Source: CAZRIP01 sp964600165
GTDB lineage: Bacteria > Elusimicrobiota > Elusimicrobia > UBA1565 > UBA9628
Direction: 5' to 3'
DNA length: 17,436 nucleotides
Assembly: GCA_964600165.1 (NCBI GenBank)
Contig: CAZRIP010000085.1
Span: forward strand, 1 to 17,436
The notes under the pieces are model-generated. The model was not told the DNA's origin. It worked only from the letters and a program-made list of their open reading frames with translations, and did no database searches. Shown here one piece after another: positions 6,710 to 13,432 of the stretch. Both the position numbers and the translations under genes were made by a program. Within the stretch, counting starts at the first letter, position 1; every line of letters begins with the position of its first letter.

Positions 6710-8170
6710 CTATTTGCCGAGGACGCCGGTCTTCGACTCGATGTGGAAATGATCGCGATGGTTTTCCACGTGAGAGAAGAGGCGGCGGCCGCGCGCGGGC
6801 GGGCCGGGATCGAAGAGCAGCGGGAACGCCGCGGCGAGCCGGTCCCTGGCCGGCCCCTTGAAGGTCGGATCGCTCAGGAGAAAGCGCGCGCGCGCCTCGA
6901 GCTCGGCCTGGCGCTGACGGTCGAGCAGGATGAAGTTCGGCTTCATGTGCTCGACCACGGAGACGGCGAACATCAGATTGCGGTCGGCGGCCTTCGAGTT
7001 GAGCGGGCCGCCGTGGTAGCCCCACAGCGCGACGTCGACGTCGATGCCGACGCGGTGCGTGACGTGCGGCGGGAAATAGCCGCCGCCCTTGAGCGAGATC
7101 GCGACGATCGAGAACGGGCCGCCGCCGCCGAGCCAGCCCGACTGCACGTTGGCGATCGGATCGGCCGCGGAGGCCATCAAGCCGCGCACGACGCGCTCGA
7201 GGCCGTATTGGCCGCGCCCGACGAACTTGTAGCCCGGCCCCGAGGCCGGCAGCTCCGCCCAGCCGCCGGCGATCGTCGCCGGCTCGGGCAGCGCGCCCGC
7301 GGCCTCGCCCGGAGCGAGCGTGAAGGGCTTGTTGTCGGGCACCGTGCCGTAGCGCTTGTCGGCGGCCCACTGCTGCACGGTGTCGGCGATATTGGAGGCC
7401 GCCTGGACGACGCGGTAAGGACTTTGGGCCGGCGCCTCTTGCTCGAAGGAGTCGGGATTGGGATTCGGATTGATCGCCGGAGGCGGCGGAGCCGTCGGCG
7501 GCGCTTGGCGGACTTGGAATTGGCTGACGGCCGCGCCGGTCGGGTCGGGCTTGACGACCGTCCCGTCGACGCGCACGAGCGAGGCGTCCGCGCCCGCCGC
7601 GCCGCTCGCCGTCCCGCCTCCGCCGAGCAGGACGCCGAGCGCCGTCTTGTCGCCGTTGACGGCGTTGTCGAAGAGCTTGGTCAGCGCGGCCGGAGACTCG
7701 AACTTCGTGCGGCTCAGGCGCGACCAGACACCCGGCGCCGAAAAAGCTTTTTCCATCCTCTCGGGCGTCATGCCGGGAGCGTCTGGCACGATGTCGAGCC
7801 GGTCGCCGAGCGTCCCGCCGAGATGATCGAGCCGCTCCTTGCAGTCTTTCCCCGGCTTGAGACGGAAGGTCTTCGGCCTCGGCTTCGGTTTGGGCTTGGG
7901 CTTGGGCTTCGCCTTGGGCTCGGCCTCGCCGCCGTCGCCGGATGAAGGCTCCTCGGTCTCGGGCTCGGCCGGCTCGAGGCCGAAGGCGTCGCCGGCGGCC
8001 GTCTCGAACTCGTCGCGTCCCTGGCCCTCGCGCATCCGCACGAGCGCGCCCGTGCCGCCGTCGGGATCGCAGGTGACGTCGGAAAATGAGCGCGGCGGGC
8101 GGTCCTCGGCGACGGCGGCGGCCAAGACGAAAGCGGCCAGCGCCGCGGTCAGAGGCAGAGGGGCCTTCAC
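6710..8170 (-). CDS. MepA-like (M74/LAS family) murein endopeptidase with long N-terminal extension
   Basis: The 486-residue protein starts at GTG 8170 with a signal peptide (KAPLPLTAALAAFVLAAAVAE). Residues about 65-105 are a Glu/Pro-rich stretch ending in a (KP)n tract. A middle region to about 250 has no recognised fold and ends in a Pro/Asn-rich linker. The C-terminal domain (about 295-486) resembles penicillin-insensitive murein endopeptidase MepA. ISLKGGGYFPPHVTHRVG leads into H372-x6-D379, matching MepA's SHQTGLDxD zinc site, and HRDHFHIE (H471, H474, H476) supplies the later ligands. MepA-type enzymes cut D-Ala-meso-DAP cross-links in peptidoglycan outside the inner membrane. At 486 residues it is far longer than MepA (about 270), the excess being N-terminal. 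A TTGCGC/TACACT promoter ends 6 bases before the GTG, supporting this start. Other LAS peptidases (M15) are the alternative. Confidence 0.75.
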   Translation of the reverse strand: MKAPLPLTAALAAFVLAAAVAEDRPPRSFSDVTCDPDGGTGALVRMREGQGRDEFETAAGDAFGLEPAEPETEEPSSGDGGEAEPKAKPKPKPKPKPRPKTFRLKPGKDCKERLDHLGGTLGDRLDIVPDAPGMTPERMEKAFSAPGVWSRLSRTKFESPAALTKLFDNAVNGDKTALGVLLGGGGTASGAAGADASLVRVDGTVVKPDPTGAAVSQFQVRQAPPTAPPPPAINPNPNPDSFEQEAPAQSPYRVVQAASNIADTVQQWAADKRYGTVPDNKPFTLAPGEAAGALPEPATIAGGWAELPASGPGYKFVGRGQYGLERVVRGLMASAADPIANVQSGWLGGGGPFSIVAISLKGGGYFPPHVTHRVGIDVDVALWGYHGGPLNSKAADRNLMFAVSVVEHMKPNFILLDRQRQAELEARARFLLSDPTFKGPARDRLAAAFPLLFDPGPPARGRRLFSHVENHRDHFHIESKTGVLGK

Positions 8171-8176
8171 GCTCGA

Positions 8177-8205
8177 AGTGTAAAGGGAAACGCCCCTCGG
8201 CGCAA
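8177..8205 (-). promoter_or_regulatory. Predicted promoter of the endopeptidase gene, leaderless
   Basis: On the minus strand TTGCGC (8200-8205), a 17-bp spacer and TACACT (8177-8182) precede the GTG at 8170 by 6 bases, so +1 falls on the start codon. The same TTGCGC-N17-TACANT arrangement precedes the RRM gene. Confidence 0.6.
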
Positions 8206-8213
8206 GGGCCGGA

Positions 8214-9197
8214 TCAGGCCTTCTCGACGAGCGCCGACAGCGCGTCCGCGGCCGAGGCGGGATCGGGGCCGAGCGCGAGCTCGAAAGCCCGCGCTCCGGA
8301 CGCGGCGGAAAGCGCCGCGCGCGCGCGCGCCCAGGCGATCGCCGCGAGAGCCGGCGCGGCGCGGGGGCGCAGCATGTATTCGCGCATCTGCGCGACGCCC
8401 GCGCCCACGACGAGGTCGCGCGAAAGCGCGGCCAAGATCGCCGCGGACGAGGCGGGCCTCCAGGCGGCCCGCGCGCCGCCCGGGCGCCCCAGCACGATCC
8501 AGCGCAGCGGCGCCTCGCGCGCCACCCGGTGCCGGAAATGCCCGAGGTCGACGAGGCGCTTGGGCCCGTGCTCGCGCCGCGCGAAAGGCCGGATCCGCTC
8601 GGCGGGCACGTCGGAAAGATCGGCGTCGGGCCGGAAAGACCAGCGCAACGGGAACGCCCGAAGCGCCGGACCCGGGGAAAGCAGCGGCGTGTCGTCCGAA
8701 AAAAATCCCATCACGCCGCGGCGCAGCAGCTCCAACGCGAGGACGCTCTTGCCGCCGCCGGAGGGCAGCAGCAGCAGGCCCGCGCCGTCGCCGTGGCGAA
8801 AGCCGAGCGCGTGCACGCGATGGAGCCCGCGGCGATCCAGCGCCTCGCCCGCCCGAGAGAGGACGGCCAGATAAGCCAGCTCGTGCAGGCGCTCCGGCGA
8901 CCCGGCGTGGATGTCGCCCTCGCCCGCCGCGAAGTCGAAGCGCGCCGCCGCGCCGTCGTCGTAGCGGATCAGGCGCTCGCCGCCGCGATCAAAGGCGCGG
9001 TAGCGCCCGCGAGACGGCGGCTCCGGAAAGCCCGCGGGCGCGGCGCCGGCCGACAAGCGCAGCTCGACCGGCGCGGCCGAGGCTTCCTCGCCGTCCAAGA
9101 ACCACTCGAAATCGCGGCGCAGGGGCTCCAGCTCCGCCTGGGAGCCGGCGAGAAGCCTGACGCGGCTGCCGTAGAAGCCCAGGGACAGGACGGCCAT
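8214..9197 (-). CDS. HprK-like (PEPCK-fold) P-loop kinase-related protein
   Basis: The 327-residue protein carries a P-loop in the form of HPr kinase/phosphorylase relatives. RVHALGF is followed by GLLLLPSGGGKSVLALELL (K150-S151 in the loop), then RRGVMGFFSDDTPLL with D168/D169 in the place of the metal-binding acids. That order matches the HprK C-terminal domain (GxSGxGKS...L...G..L..DD). HPr itself and other PTS genes are absent here. The protein is more likely one of the HprK-related kinases of unknown target than true HprK. The first 120 residues and the Arg/Ala-rich last 100 are not recognised. The frame stays open to 9230, but the ATG at 9197 is preferred. It avoids overlapping the divergent sulfatase gene and has TATACT 7 bases upstream. 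Cytosolic. Kinase activity and substrate are inference. Confidence 0.65.
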   Translation of the reverse strand: MAVLSLGFYGSRVRLLAGSQAELEPLRRDFEWFLDGEEASAAPVELRLSAGAAPAGFPEPPSRGRYRAFDRGGERLIRYDDGAAARFDFAAGEGDIHAGSPERLHELAYLAVLSRAGEALDRRGLHRVHALGFRHGDGAGLLLLPSGGGKSVLALELLRRGVMGFFSDDTPLLSPGPALRAFPLRWSFRPDADLSDVPAERIRPFARREHGPKRLVDLGHFRHRVAREAPLRWIVLGRPGGARAAWRPASSAAILAALSRDLVVGAGVAQMREYMLRPRAAPALAAIAWARARAALSAASGARAFELALGPDPASAADALSALVEKA

Positions 9198-9204
9198 CGG
9201 CGCC

Positions 9205-9212
9205 AGTATAAT
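9205..9212. promoter_or_regulatory. Overlapping divergent -10 boxes in a 23-bp intergenic gap
   Basis: On plus, TATAAT (9207-9212) ends 8 bases before the sulfatase ATG at 9221. On minus, TATACT (9205-9210) ends 7 bases before the HprK-like ATG at 9197. The hexamers share four bases, so polymerase can occupy only one at a time. Any -35 elements would lie inside the opposing gene; GGGACA (9182-9187) is a weak plus-strand candidate. Confidence 0.65.
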
Positions 9213-9220
9213 AAATCGAA

Positions 9221-10642
9221 ATGCTAACATGGGGCGTGCTCGCGTTTTTCTGGCTCGTCCTCGCGCCGATGATCGCGCCGGCGCGCGCGGCGGGGCGGCC
9301 CAACATCGTCGTCCTCGACGTCTGCTCGGCCCGCGCGGACCACTTCGGGACCTACGGCTACTCGCGCGAGACGACGCCGCACATCGACGCCTTCGCGCGC
9401 CGCTCCGCGGTCTTCGAGAACGCCGTGGCGCAGAGCTCTTGGTGCCTTCCTAATTACGCGAGCCTCTTCACGGGCCAGCCGCCCGAGGTCCACGGGCTCT
9501 ACACGAACCGCTTCCGCGGCGTGCCGGAGTTCGAGGCCACGCTCGCCGAGAAGCTGCGCGGCAACGGCTACGCGACGGCGGCCTTCAGCGGAGGCGTCTA
9601 CCTCCTGCCGGAGTGGGGCCTGGACCGCGGCTTCGACACCTACGTCAACGCGTTCTCGACGTCCGACGCCAGCCGCCTTCCCGCGCCGCTGGCCGACAAC
9701 CTCGACGGCGTCAACGACTGGCTCAAGGGCCGCGATAAGAAGAAGCCCTTCATGCTCTACGTCGCCGTCGACGACCTGCACGCGCCCTATCATTCGAAGG
9801 ACCCCGACCGCTTCGATCCCGGCTACGAGGGGATCGCCAGCGACACCGAGGTGCTTTCCGTGCCCTTCGCGCGGGCCTACAACGGCGAGCCCGACGGCTA
9901 TCCGGAAGAGCTGAAGAAAAAAGTCGCCGTCTTCAAGAGCGACCCGCGCCATCTCCACCATCTGATCGCGCGCTACGACGCCTCGCTGCGGCAGGCCGAC
10001 GACGAAGTCGGCGTCTTTCTCGAGCGGCTCAAGGCGATGGGGCTCGACAAGAACACGGTCGTGATCCTCACCGGGGACCACGGCGAGCTGCTGGGCGAGC
10101 ACGGTCTGCTCGGACACACGCAGGGCCTCTACGAGCCGATCCTCCACGTGCCGCTGATCGTGCGGCATCCGGGCATCCCCGGCTTGGCGGGGCGGCGCTA
10201 CAAGCAATTGATCGAGCGCGTCGACCTGATGCCGACGCTGCTCGACCTCGCGGGCGTCGATTATTCGGAGCTCTCTCTCGCGGGACGCAGCGCCGCGCCG
10301 CTCTTGCGCGCGCCGTCGACGCCGTGGCGCGAGCTCGCCTACGCGAGCTCCAAGCGCAACCTGTCCTCGGAAGCCGGCCTCGAGCTCGACGAGCGCGTGG
10401 TCCGCGACGGGCGCTGGAAGCTGCATCAGTATCTTTACAAGGAAGGCTTCGAGCTCTACGACCTCAAGGAGGACCCGCTCGAGACCAGGGACCTCGCCGC
10501 CGAGCGGCCGGCCGTGGCCAGCCGCTTGGCCTTCGAGCTGCTGCGCCACGTCGAGCGGACGCGGCCGCACGCGCCCGGCCTGCCCGAGGAACCCGCGCAG
10601 GCCGCCCCCGTCACGCTCGAGCCGTCGTCGCCGCGGCGCTAG
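9221..10642 (+). CDS. Exported sulfatase-family protein with non-canonical active-site motif
   Basis: The 473-residue protein starts MLTWGVLAFFWLVLAPMIAP, a signal peptide or N-terminal anchor. It has the alkaline phosphatase/sulfatase fold. VLDVCSARADHFGTYGY (31-47) carries metal-binding D33. DDLHAPY (184-190) and LTGDHGELLGEHGLLGHT (283-300) carry D286/H287. The C-terminus ends with the usual FELYDLKEDPLETRDLA. The catalytic segment reads SSWCLPNYASLFTG (72-85). C75 sits where the formylglycine cysteine belongs and P77 is kept, but the Arg of the CxPxR signature is a Tyr. Formylglycine formation may therefore fail, or another maturase or nucleophile may be used. No sulfatase-modifying enzyme is nearby unless the radical SAM protein acts as one, for which there is no evidence. 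The substrate could be a sulfate, phosphate or phosphoethanolamine ester at the surface. The 23-bp divergent promoter fixes the start. Confidence 0.85.
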   Translation: MLTWGVLAFFWLVLAPMIAPARAAGRPNIVVLDVCSARADHFGTYGYSRETTPHIDAFARRSAVFENAVAQSSWCLPNYASLFTGQPPEVHGLYTNRFRGVPEFEATLAEKLRGNGYATAAFSGGVYLLPEWGLDRGFDTYVNAFSTSDASRLPAPLADNLDGVNDWLKGRDKKKPFMLYVAVDDLHAPYHSKDPDRFDPGYEGIASDTEVLSVPFARAYNGEPDGYPEELKKKVAVFKSDPRHLHHLIARYDASLRQADDEVGVFLERLKAMGLDKNTVVILTGDHGELLGEHGLLGHTQGLYEPILHVPLIVRHPGIPGLAGRRYKQLIERVDLMPTLLDLAGVDYSELSLAGRSAAPLLRAPSTPWRELAYASSKRNLSSEAGLELDERVVRDGRWKLHQYLYKEGFELYDLKEDPLETRDLAAERPAVASRLAFELLRHVERTRPHAPGLPEEPAQAAPVTLEPSSPRR

Positions 10643-10646
10643 CGGG

Positions 10647-10652
10647 TATAAT
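10647..10652 (+). promoter_or_regulatory. Consensus -10 box of recQ
   Basis: A perfect TATAAT lies just past the sulfatase stop and ends 9 bases before the ATG at 10662, giving a leader of about 3 nt. No -35 is recognisable in the sulfatase 3' end. Confidence 0.6.
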
Positions 10653-10661
10653 CTAGGTCTC

Positions 10662-12458
10662 ATGCTCGAGGACGCGCTCCGCCGCCACTGGGGTTTCTCG
10701 ACGTTCAAGCCCCTCCAGCGCGAGGCCGCCGAGGCCGCGCTCGCCGGCCGCGACGCCCTCGTCGTGCTGCCGACCGGCGGCGGCAAGAGCCTGTGCTATC
10801 AGCTCCCGGCGGCCGCGGCTCAAGGCCTCGTCGTCGTCGTCTCGCCGCTGATCGCGCTGATGGACGATCAAGTCGCCGCCGCGCGCGAGGCGGGCTTGGC
10901 CGCCGACGCGCTGCACTCGAACGTCGAGAGCGCCGATCGCGGCAAGGCCTACGCGCGCCTGGCCTCGGGCGAGACTCGGCTGCTCTACGTCAGCCCGGAG
11001 CGCCTTCTCGTCGGCGACCTGGTGGAGGACCTCGCGCCGCGAGTGACGTTGGCCGCCGTCGACGAGGCGCACTGCGTCTCGCAGTGGGGCCACGACTTCC
11101 GCCCCGAGTACCGCCGATTGCTCGAGATCTTCGACCGCTGGCCCAAGGCCGCGCGCATGGCCTTGACCGCCACGGCGACGCCGGCGGTGCGCGGCGACAT
11201 CCGCTCGCAGCTGGGCCTGCGCGATCCGCTCGAGCTCGTCGGCCATCCCGACCGCCCGAACCTGGTCTTTCGCGCGTTCCCGCGCCGCGAGCAGCTGCCG
11301 CAGGTCCTCGAGGTCATCCGCCGCCATCCGGGCGAGGCCGGCATCGTCTACGCCCAGACCCGCAAGGACGTCGACCGCCTCGCCGCCGGGCTGCGCGCCG
11401 AGGGCGTGTCGTGCGCGGCCTATCACGCCGGGCTCGGCGCCGACGAGCGCCGGCGCGCCCAGGAAGGCTTCGTCGGGGAGTCGATCGACGTCGTCGTCGC
11501 CACGATCGCCTTCGGCATGGGCATCGACCGCACGAACGTGCGCTTCGTCGTCCACGCCAACACGCCGAAGTCGCTCGAGCACTACCAGCAGGAGTCCGGC
11601 CGCGCCGGCCGCGACGGCTTGGCGGCCGAGTGCGTGCTGTTTTTTTCCGGCGCGGACCTCGTGACCCACCGGCGCTTGGCGCTGATGGACGGCGCGCTGC
11701 CGCCGGAGCGCGAGCGCGTGCTCGACCGCCAGCTGCGCCAGATCGGCCGCTTCGCCGTCTCCCCCGTCTGCCGCCACCGCCTGCTGTGCGAGCACTTCGG
11801 CGCGGCGTATCCGGCCGCCTCCTGCGGCGCGTGCGACGTCTGCCTCGGCGAGACGCGCGGCTTGTCCCCGGAGGAGGCGCTGCTGACGGCCAAGAAGATC
11901 TTGAGCGCGGCTTGGCGCACCGAGGGCCGCTTCGGCGGCGGCTACGTCGCGGCCGTCCTCGCCGGCAAGTCCGACGAGCGCATGGCGCGCCACGGCCACG
12001 ACCGGTTGAACGTTTTCGGCATTTTAAAGGAAGCCGGCGAGCCGGCGATCCGCTCGTGGATCGACCAGCTCGTCGTGCAAGGCTTGCTCGAGGTCGTCGA
12101 CGGCGAGTACCCCTTGCTGCGCATCACCGACGCCGGCAAGGCGCTGTGCCGCGACGAAGGCGAGGTGCGTCTGGGCGCCGTCGCGCCCGCGGCCAAGTCC
12201 AGGAAAAAGACCAAGGGCAAGGCCGCCGCCGCTCAGGGCGTCGACGGCGCGCTCTTCGAGCGCCTGCGCGCGCTGCGCCTGACGCTCGCGCGCGCCGCGG
12301 GGCTGCCGCCTTACGTCGTCTTCCACGACAGCACGCTGGCCGAGATGGCGGCGGCCAAGCCGCGCAGCCTCGACGAGCTGCGCGGCGTCAAAGGCGTCGG
12401 CGAGGCCAAGCTCGCGCGCTACGGCGAGGCGTTTCTCAAGGAGATCGCCGCCGGCTAG
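10662..12458 (+). CDS. recQ: ATP-dependent DNA helicase RecQ
   Basis: The 598-residue protein has the complete RecQ layout. The helicase core has LPTGGGKSLCYQLP (36-49, Walker A), SPLIALMDDQ, DEAHCVSQWGHDFRPEY (134-150, including the RecQ aromatic-rich loop), LTATATP, and motif VI HYQQESGRAGRDG (306-318). A zinc-binding site uses C369, C387, C390 and C393. A winged-helix RQC region follows (about 405-510), then a Lys/Ala linker (KSRKKTKGKAAAA) and an HRDC domain (about 520-598). The C-terminus is complete at 12458. RecQ unwinds 3'-5' in recombination repair and restart of stalled forks. Length agrees with E. coli RecQ (about 610). All key residues I can check are present. The promoter is a consensus TATAAT 9 bases before the ATG, suggesting independent, near-leaderless expression. 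The gene is 40 bp from the RRM gene downstream, which also has its own promoter. Confidence 0.97.
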   Translation: MLEDALRRHWGFSTFKPLQREAAEAALAGRDALVVLPTGGGKSLCYQLPAAAAQGLVVVVSPLIALMDDQVAAAREAGLAADALHSNVESADRGKAYARLASGETRLLYVSPERLLVGDLVEDLAPRVTLAAVDEAHCVSQWGHDFRPEYRRLLEIFDRWPKAARMALTATATPAVRGDIRSQLGLRDPLELVGHPDRPNLVFRAFPRREQLPQVLEVIRRHPGEAGIVYAQTRKDVDRLAAGLRAEGVSCAAYHAGLGADERRRAQEGFVGESIDVVVATIAFGMGIDRTNVRFVVHANTPKSLEHYQQESGRAGRDGLAAECVLFFSGADLVTHRRLALMDGALPPERERVLDRQLRQIGRFAVSPVCRHRLLCEHFGAAYPAASCGACDVCLGETRGLSPEEALLTAKKILSAAWRTEGRFGGGYVAAVLAGKSDERMARHGHDRLNVFGILKEAGEPAIRSWIDQLVVQGLLEVVDGEYPLLRITDAGKALCRDEGEVRLGAVAPAAKSRKKTKGKAAAAQGVDGALFERLRALRLTLARAAGLPPYVVFHDSTLAEMAAAKPRSLDELRGVKGVGEAKLARYGEAFLKEIAAG

Positions 12459-12461
12459 GGC

Positions 12462-12490
12462 TTGCGCTCCGGGCGCGGACCTGTTACAGT
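12462..12490 (+). promoter_or_regulatory. Predicted promoter of the RRM gene, near-leaderless
   Basis: TTGCGC (12462-12467), 17 bp, and TACAGT (12485-12490) with an upstream TGT (extended -10). The -10 ends 8 bases before the ATG at 12499. It repeats the arrangement in front of the endopeptidase gene. Confidence 0.6.
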
Positions 12491-12498
12491 GCCGGGGC

Positions 12499-13194
12499 AT
12501 GGGGAATCGACTGTTCGTGGCGGGCCTGCCGTTCGCGATGTCCGAGGAAGGGCTCGCCAAGCTGTTCTCGTCCTGCGGCGAGGTGACGTTCGCGAAGGTC
12601 ATCACCGACCGCGACAGCGGAAGGTCGAAGGGCTTCGGCTTTGTCGAGATGGCCACGCCGGAGCAGGCCAAGGCCGCGGCGTCCCGGCTCAATAAGAGCT
12701 CTCTCGAAGGGCGCTACCTCGTCGTCAACGAGGCGCGCCCGCAAGAGGAACGTCCAGGGGCCGCCTCCGAGCCGCCCGCTCCGAAACCCGAAGGCTTCGT
12801 CGAGCGGCGCAGCGGCCGCGACCGGCGCAAGGGCTGGGGGCCCCGCGCCGCCGAGAAACCCTCTTTCGGCGAGCGCCGCTCCTTCGGCGACAAGCCCAAG
12901 TGGGCCGGCAAGCCCAAGTTCGGCGACCGCCCGAAATTCGGCGACAAACCCAAGTGGGGCGATAAGCCGAAATGGGCGGGCAAGCCGAAGTTCGGCGATA
13001 AGCCCAAATGGGGCGACAAGCCCAAGTTCGGCGATAAACCCAAGTTCGGCGACAAGCCGAAATGGGCCGGCAAACCCAAGTTCGGCGACAAGCCCAAATT
13101 CGGCGACAAGCCCAAGTGGGCCGGCAAGCCGAAGTTCGGCGGGAAGCCGAACTTCGACTTCAAAAAGAAGCCGGGCTTCAAGAAGCGGCCTTGA
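12499..13194 (+). CDS. RRM-domain RNA-binding protein with hexapeptide-repeat tail
   Basis: The first 80 residues of this 231-residue protein form one RNA recognition motif. RNP2 is LFVAGL (5-10) and RNP1 is KGFGFVEM (44-51), with the aromatic residues that stack on RNA bases in place. Such single-RRM proteins (Rbp type) occur in cyanobacteria and several other bacterial phyla. A charged linker follows (81-128). Residues 129-218 are 15 consecutive hexads of the form (F/W)(G/A)(D/G)KPK, then a Lys-rich end. Classic bacterial Rbp proteins are about 80-110 residues with Gly-rich tails, so this tail is unusual. Aromatic residues at fixed six-residue spacing among lysines resemble sticker-and-spacer RNA-binding tails. 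A role in RNA chaperoning or condensate formation is inference. The start is supported by the promoter 8 bases upstream. A small membrane-protein gene overlaps its stop codon. Confidence 0.9.
   Translation: MGNRLFVAGLPFAMSEEGLAKLFSSCGEVTFAKVITDRDSGRSKGFGFVEMATPEQAKAAASRLNKSSLEGRYLVVNEARPQEERPGAASEPPAPKPEGFVERRSGRDRRKGWGPRAAEKPSFGERRSFGDKPKWAGKPKFGDRPKFGDKPKWGDKPKWAGKPKFGDKPKWGDKPKFGDKPKFGDKPKWAGKPKFGDKPKFGDKPKWAGKPKFGGKPNFDFKKKPGFKKRP
12883..13152 (+). repeat. Fifteen tandem 18-bp units encoding (F/W)(G/A)(D/G)KPK
   Basis: The repeat is an exact multiple of three and stays in frame throughout. Units are FGDKPK, WAGKPK, WGDKPK and single variants (FGDRPK, FGGKPN). Synonymous codons differ between copies (GAC/GAT, AAG/AAA, CCC/CCG), so the peptide is better conserved than the DNA. 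The array could still change copy number by slippage or recombination. Confidence 0.95.
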
Positions 13195-13427
13195 ACCTCC
13201 CGGCCGGCCTCGGATCCGGGAATTTCAGCTTCGCCAATATCGCGGCGGGGCTCGTCTTCTCGGGGATCGGCTTCGTCGCTTTCGCTTACGGCAAGCGCGA
13301 AGGCGATTACAAGTCGATGGCGCTGGGCGGGGCGCTGATGACGTACTGCTACTTCACGCCGACGACGCTGCTGACGTGCCTGGGCGGCGTGGCGCTGACG
13401 GCCGCGCTCTACTACTGGCGCGACTAG
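13191..13427 (+). CDS. Small two-helix membrane protein, TTG start
   Basis: The 78-residue frame starts at TTG 13191, which overlaps the TGA (13192-13194) of the RRM gene as TTGA; that is a classic translational-coupling junction. No ATG or GTG gives this protein a sensible shorter start. The sequence has a hydrophobic stretch at about 12-33 (FANIAAGLVFSGIGFVAFAYG), a short polar loop GKREGDYKS, and a second at about 43-75. It ends ALYYWRD. The FSGIGFVAFAYGK...G.ALM..YF pattern resembles small conserved membrane proteins that databases sometimes label amino acid transport protein. That name rests on weak grounds and should not be trusted. Its job is unknown. Co-expression with the RRM protein is the only functional hint. 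The stop codon shares CTAG with the converging gene. Confidence 0.75.
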   Translation: MNLPAGLGSGNFSFANIAAGLVFSGIGFVAFAYGKREGDYKSMALGGALMTYCYFTPTTLLTCLGGVALTAALYYWRD

Positions 13428-13432
13428 CGCGC
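13418..13432. other. Small palindrome centred on shared convergent stop codons
   Basis: GCGCG (13418-13422), loop ACTAG, CGCGC (13428-13432). CTAG at 13424-13427 supplies TAG to both strands. There is no T-tract, so a terminator role is not supported by sequence alone. Confidence 0.35.

Noticed and set aside
6661..6712. Three ATGAC copies between two minus-strand genes considered as operator repeats
   Set aside because: Short, unevenly spaced (the copies are not a regular period) and not palindromic; chance is likely.
9198..9230. Longer N-terminus for the HprK-like protein from 9230
   Set aside because: It would overlap the sulfatase start; the ATG at 9197 has a -10 at the expected distance.
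9224..10786. 520-codon minus-strand frame opposite the sulfatase
   Set aside because: Composition is antisense-like with no motif; the plus strand encodes a recognisable sulfatase. The same applies to minus 10653-11999 (opposite recQ) and plus 15141-16703 (opposite Lon).
12883..13152. Tandem repeat considered as a CRISPR array
   Set aside because: Units are contiguous 18-mers without unique spacers and keep the reading frame.
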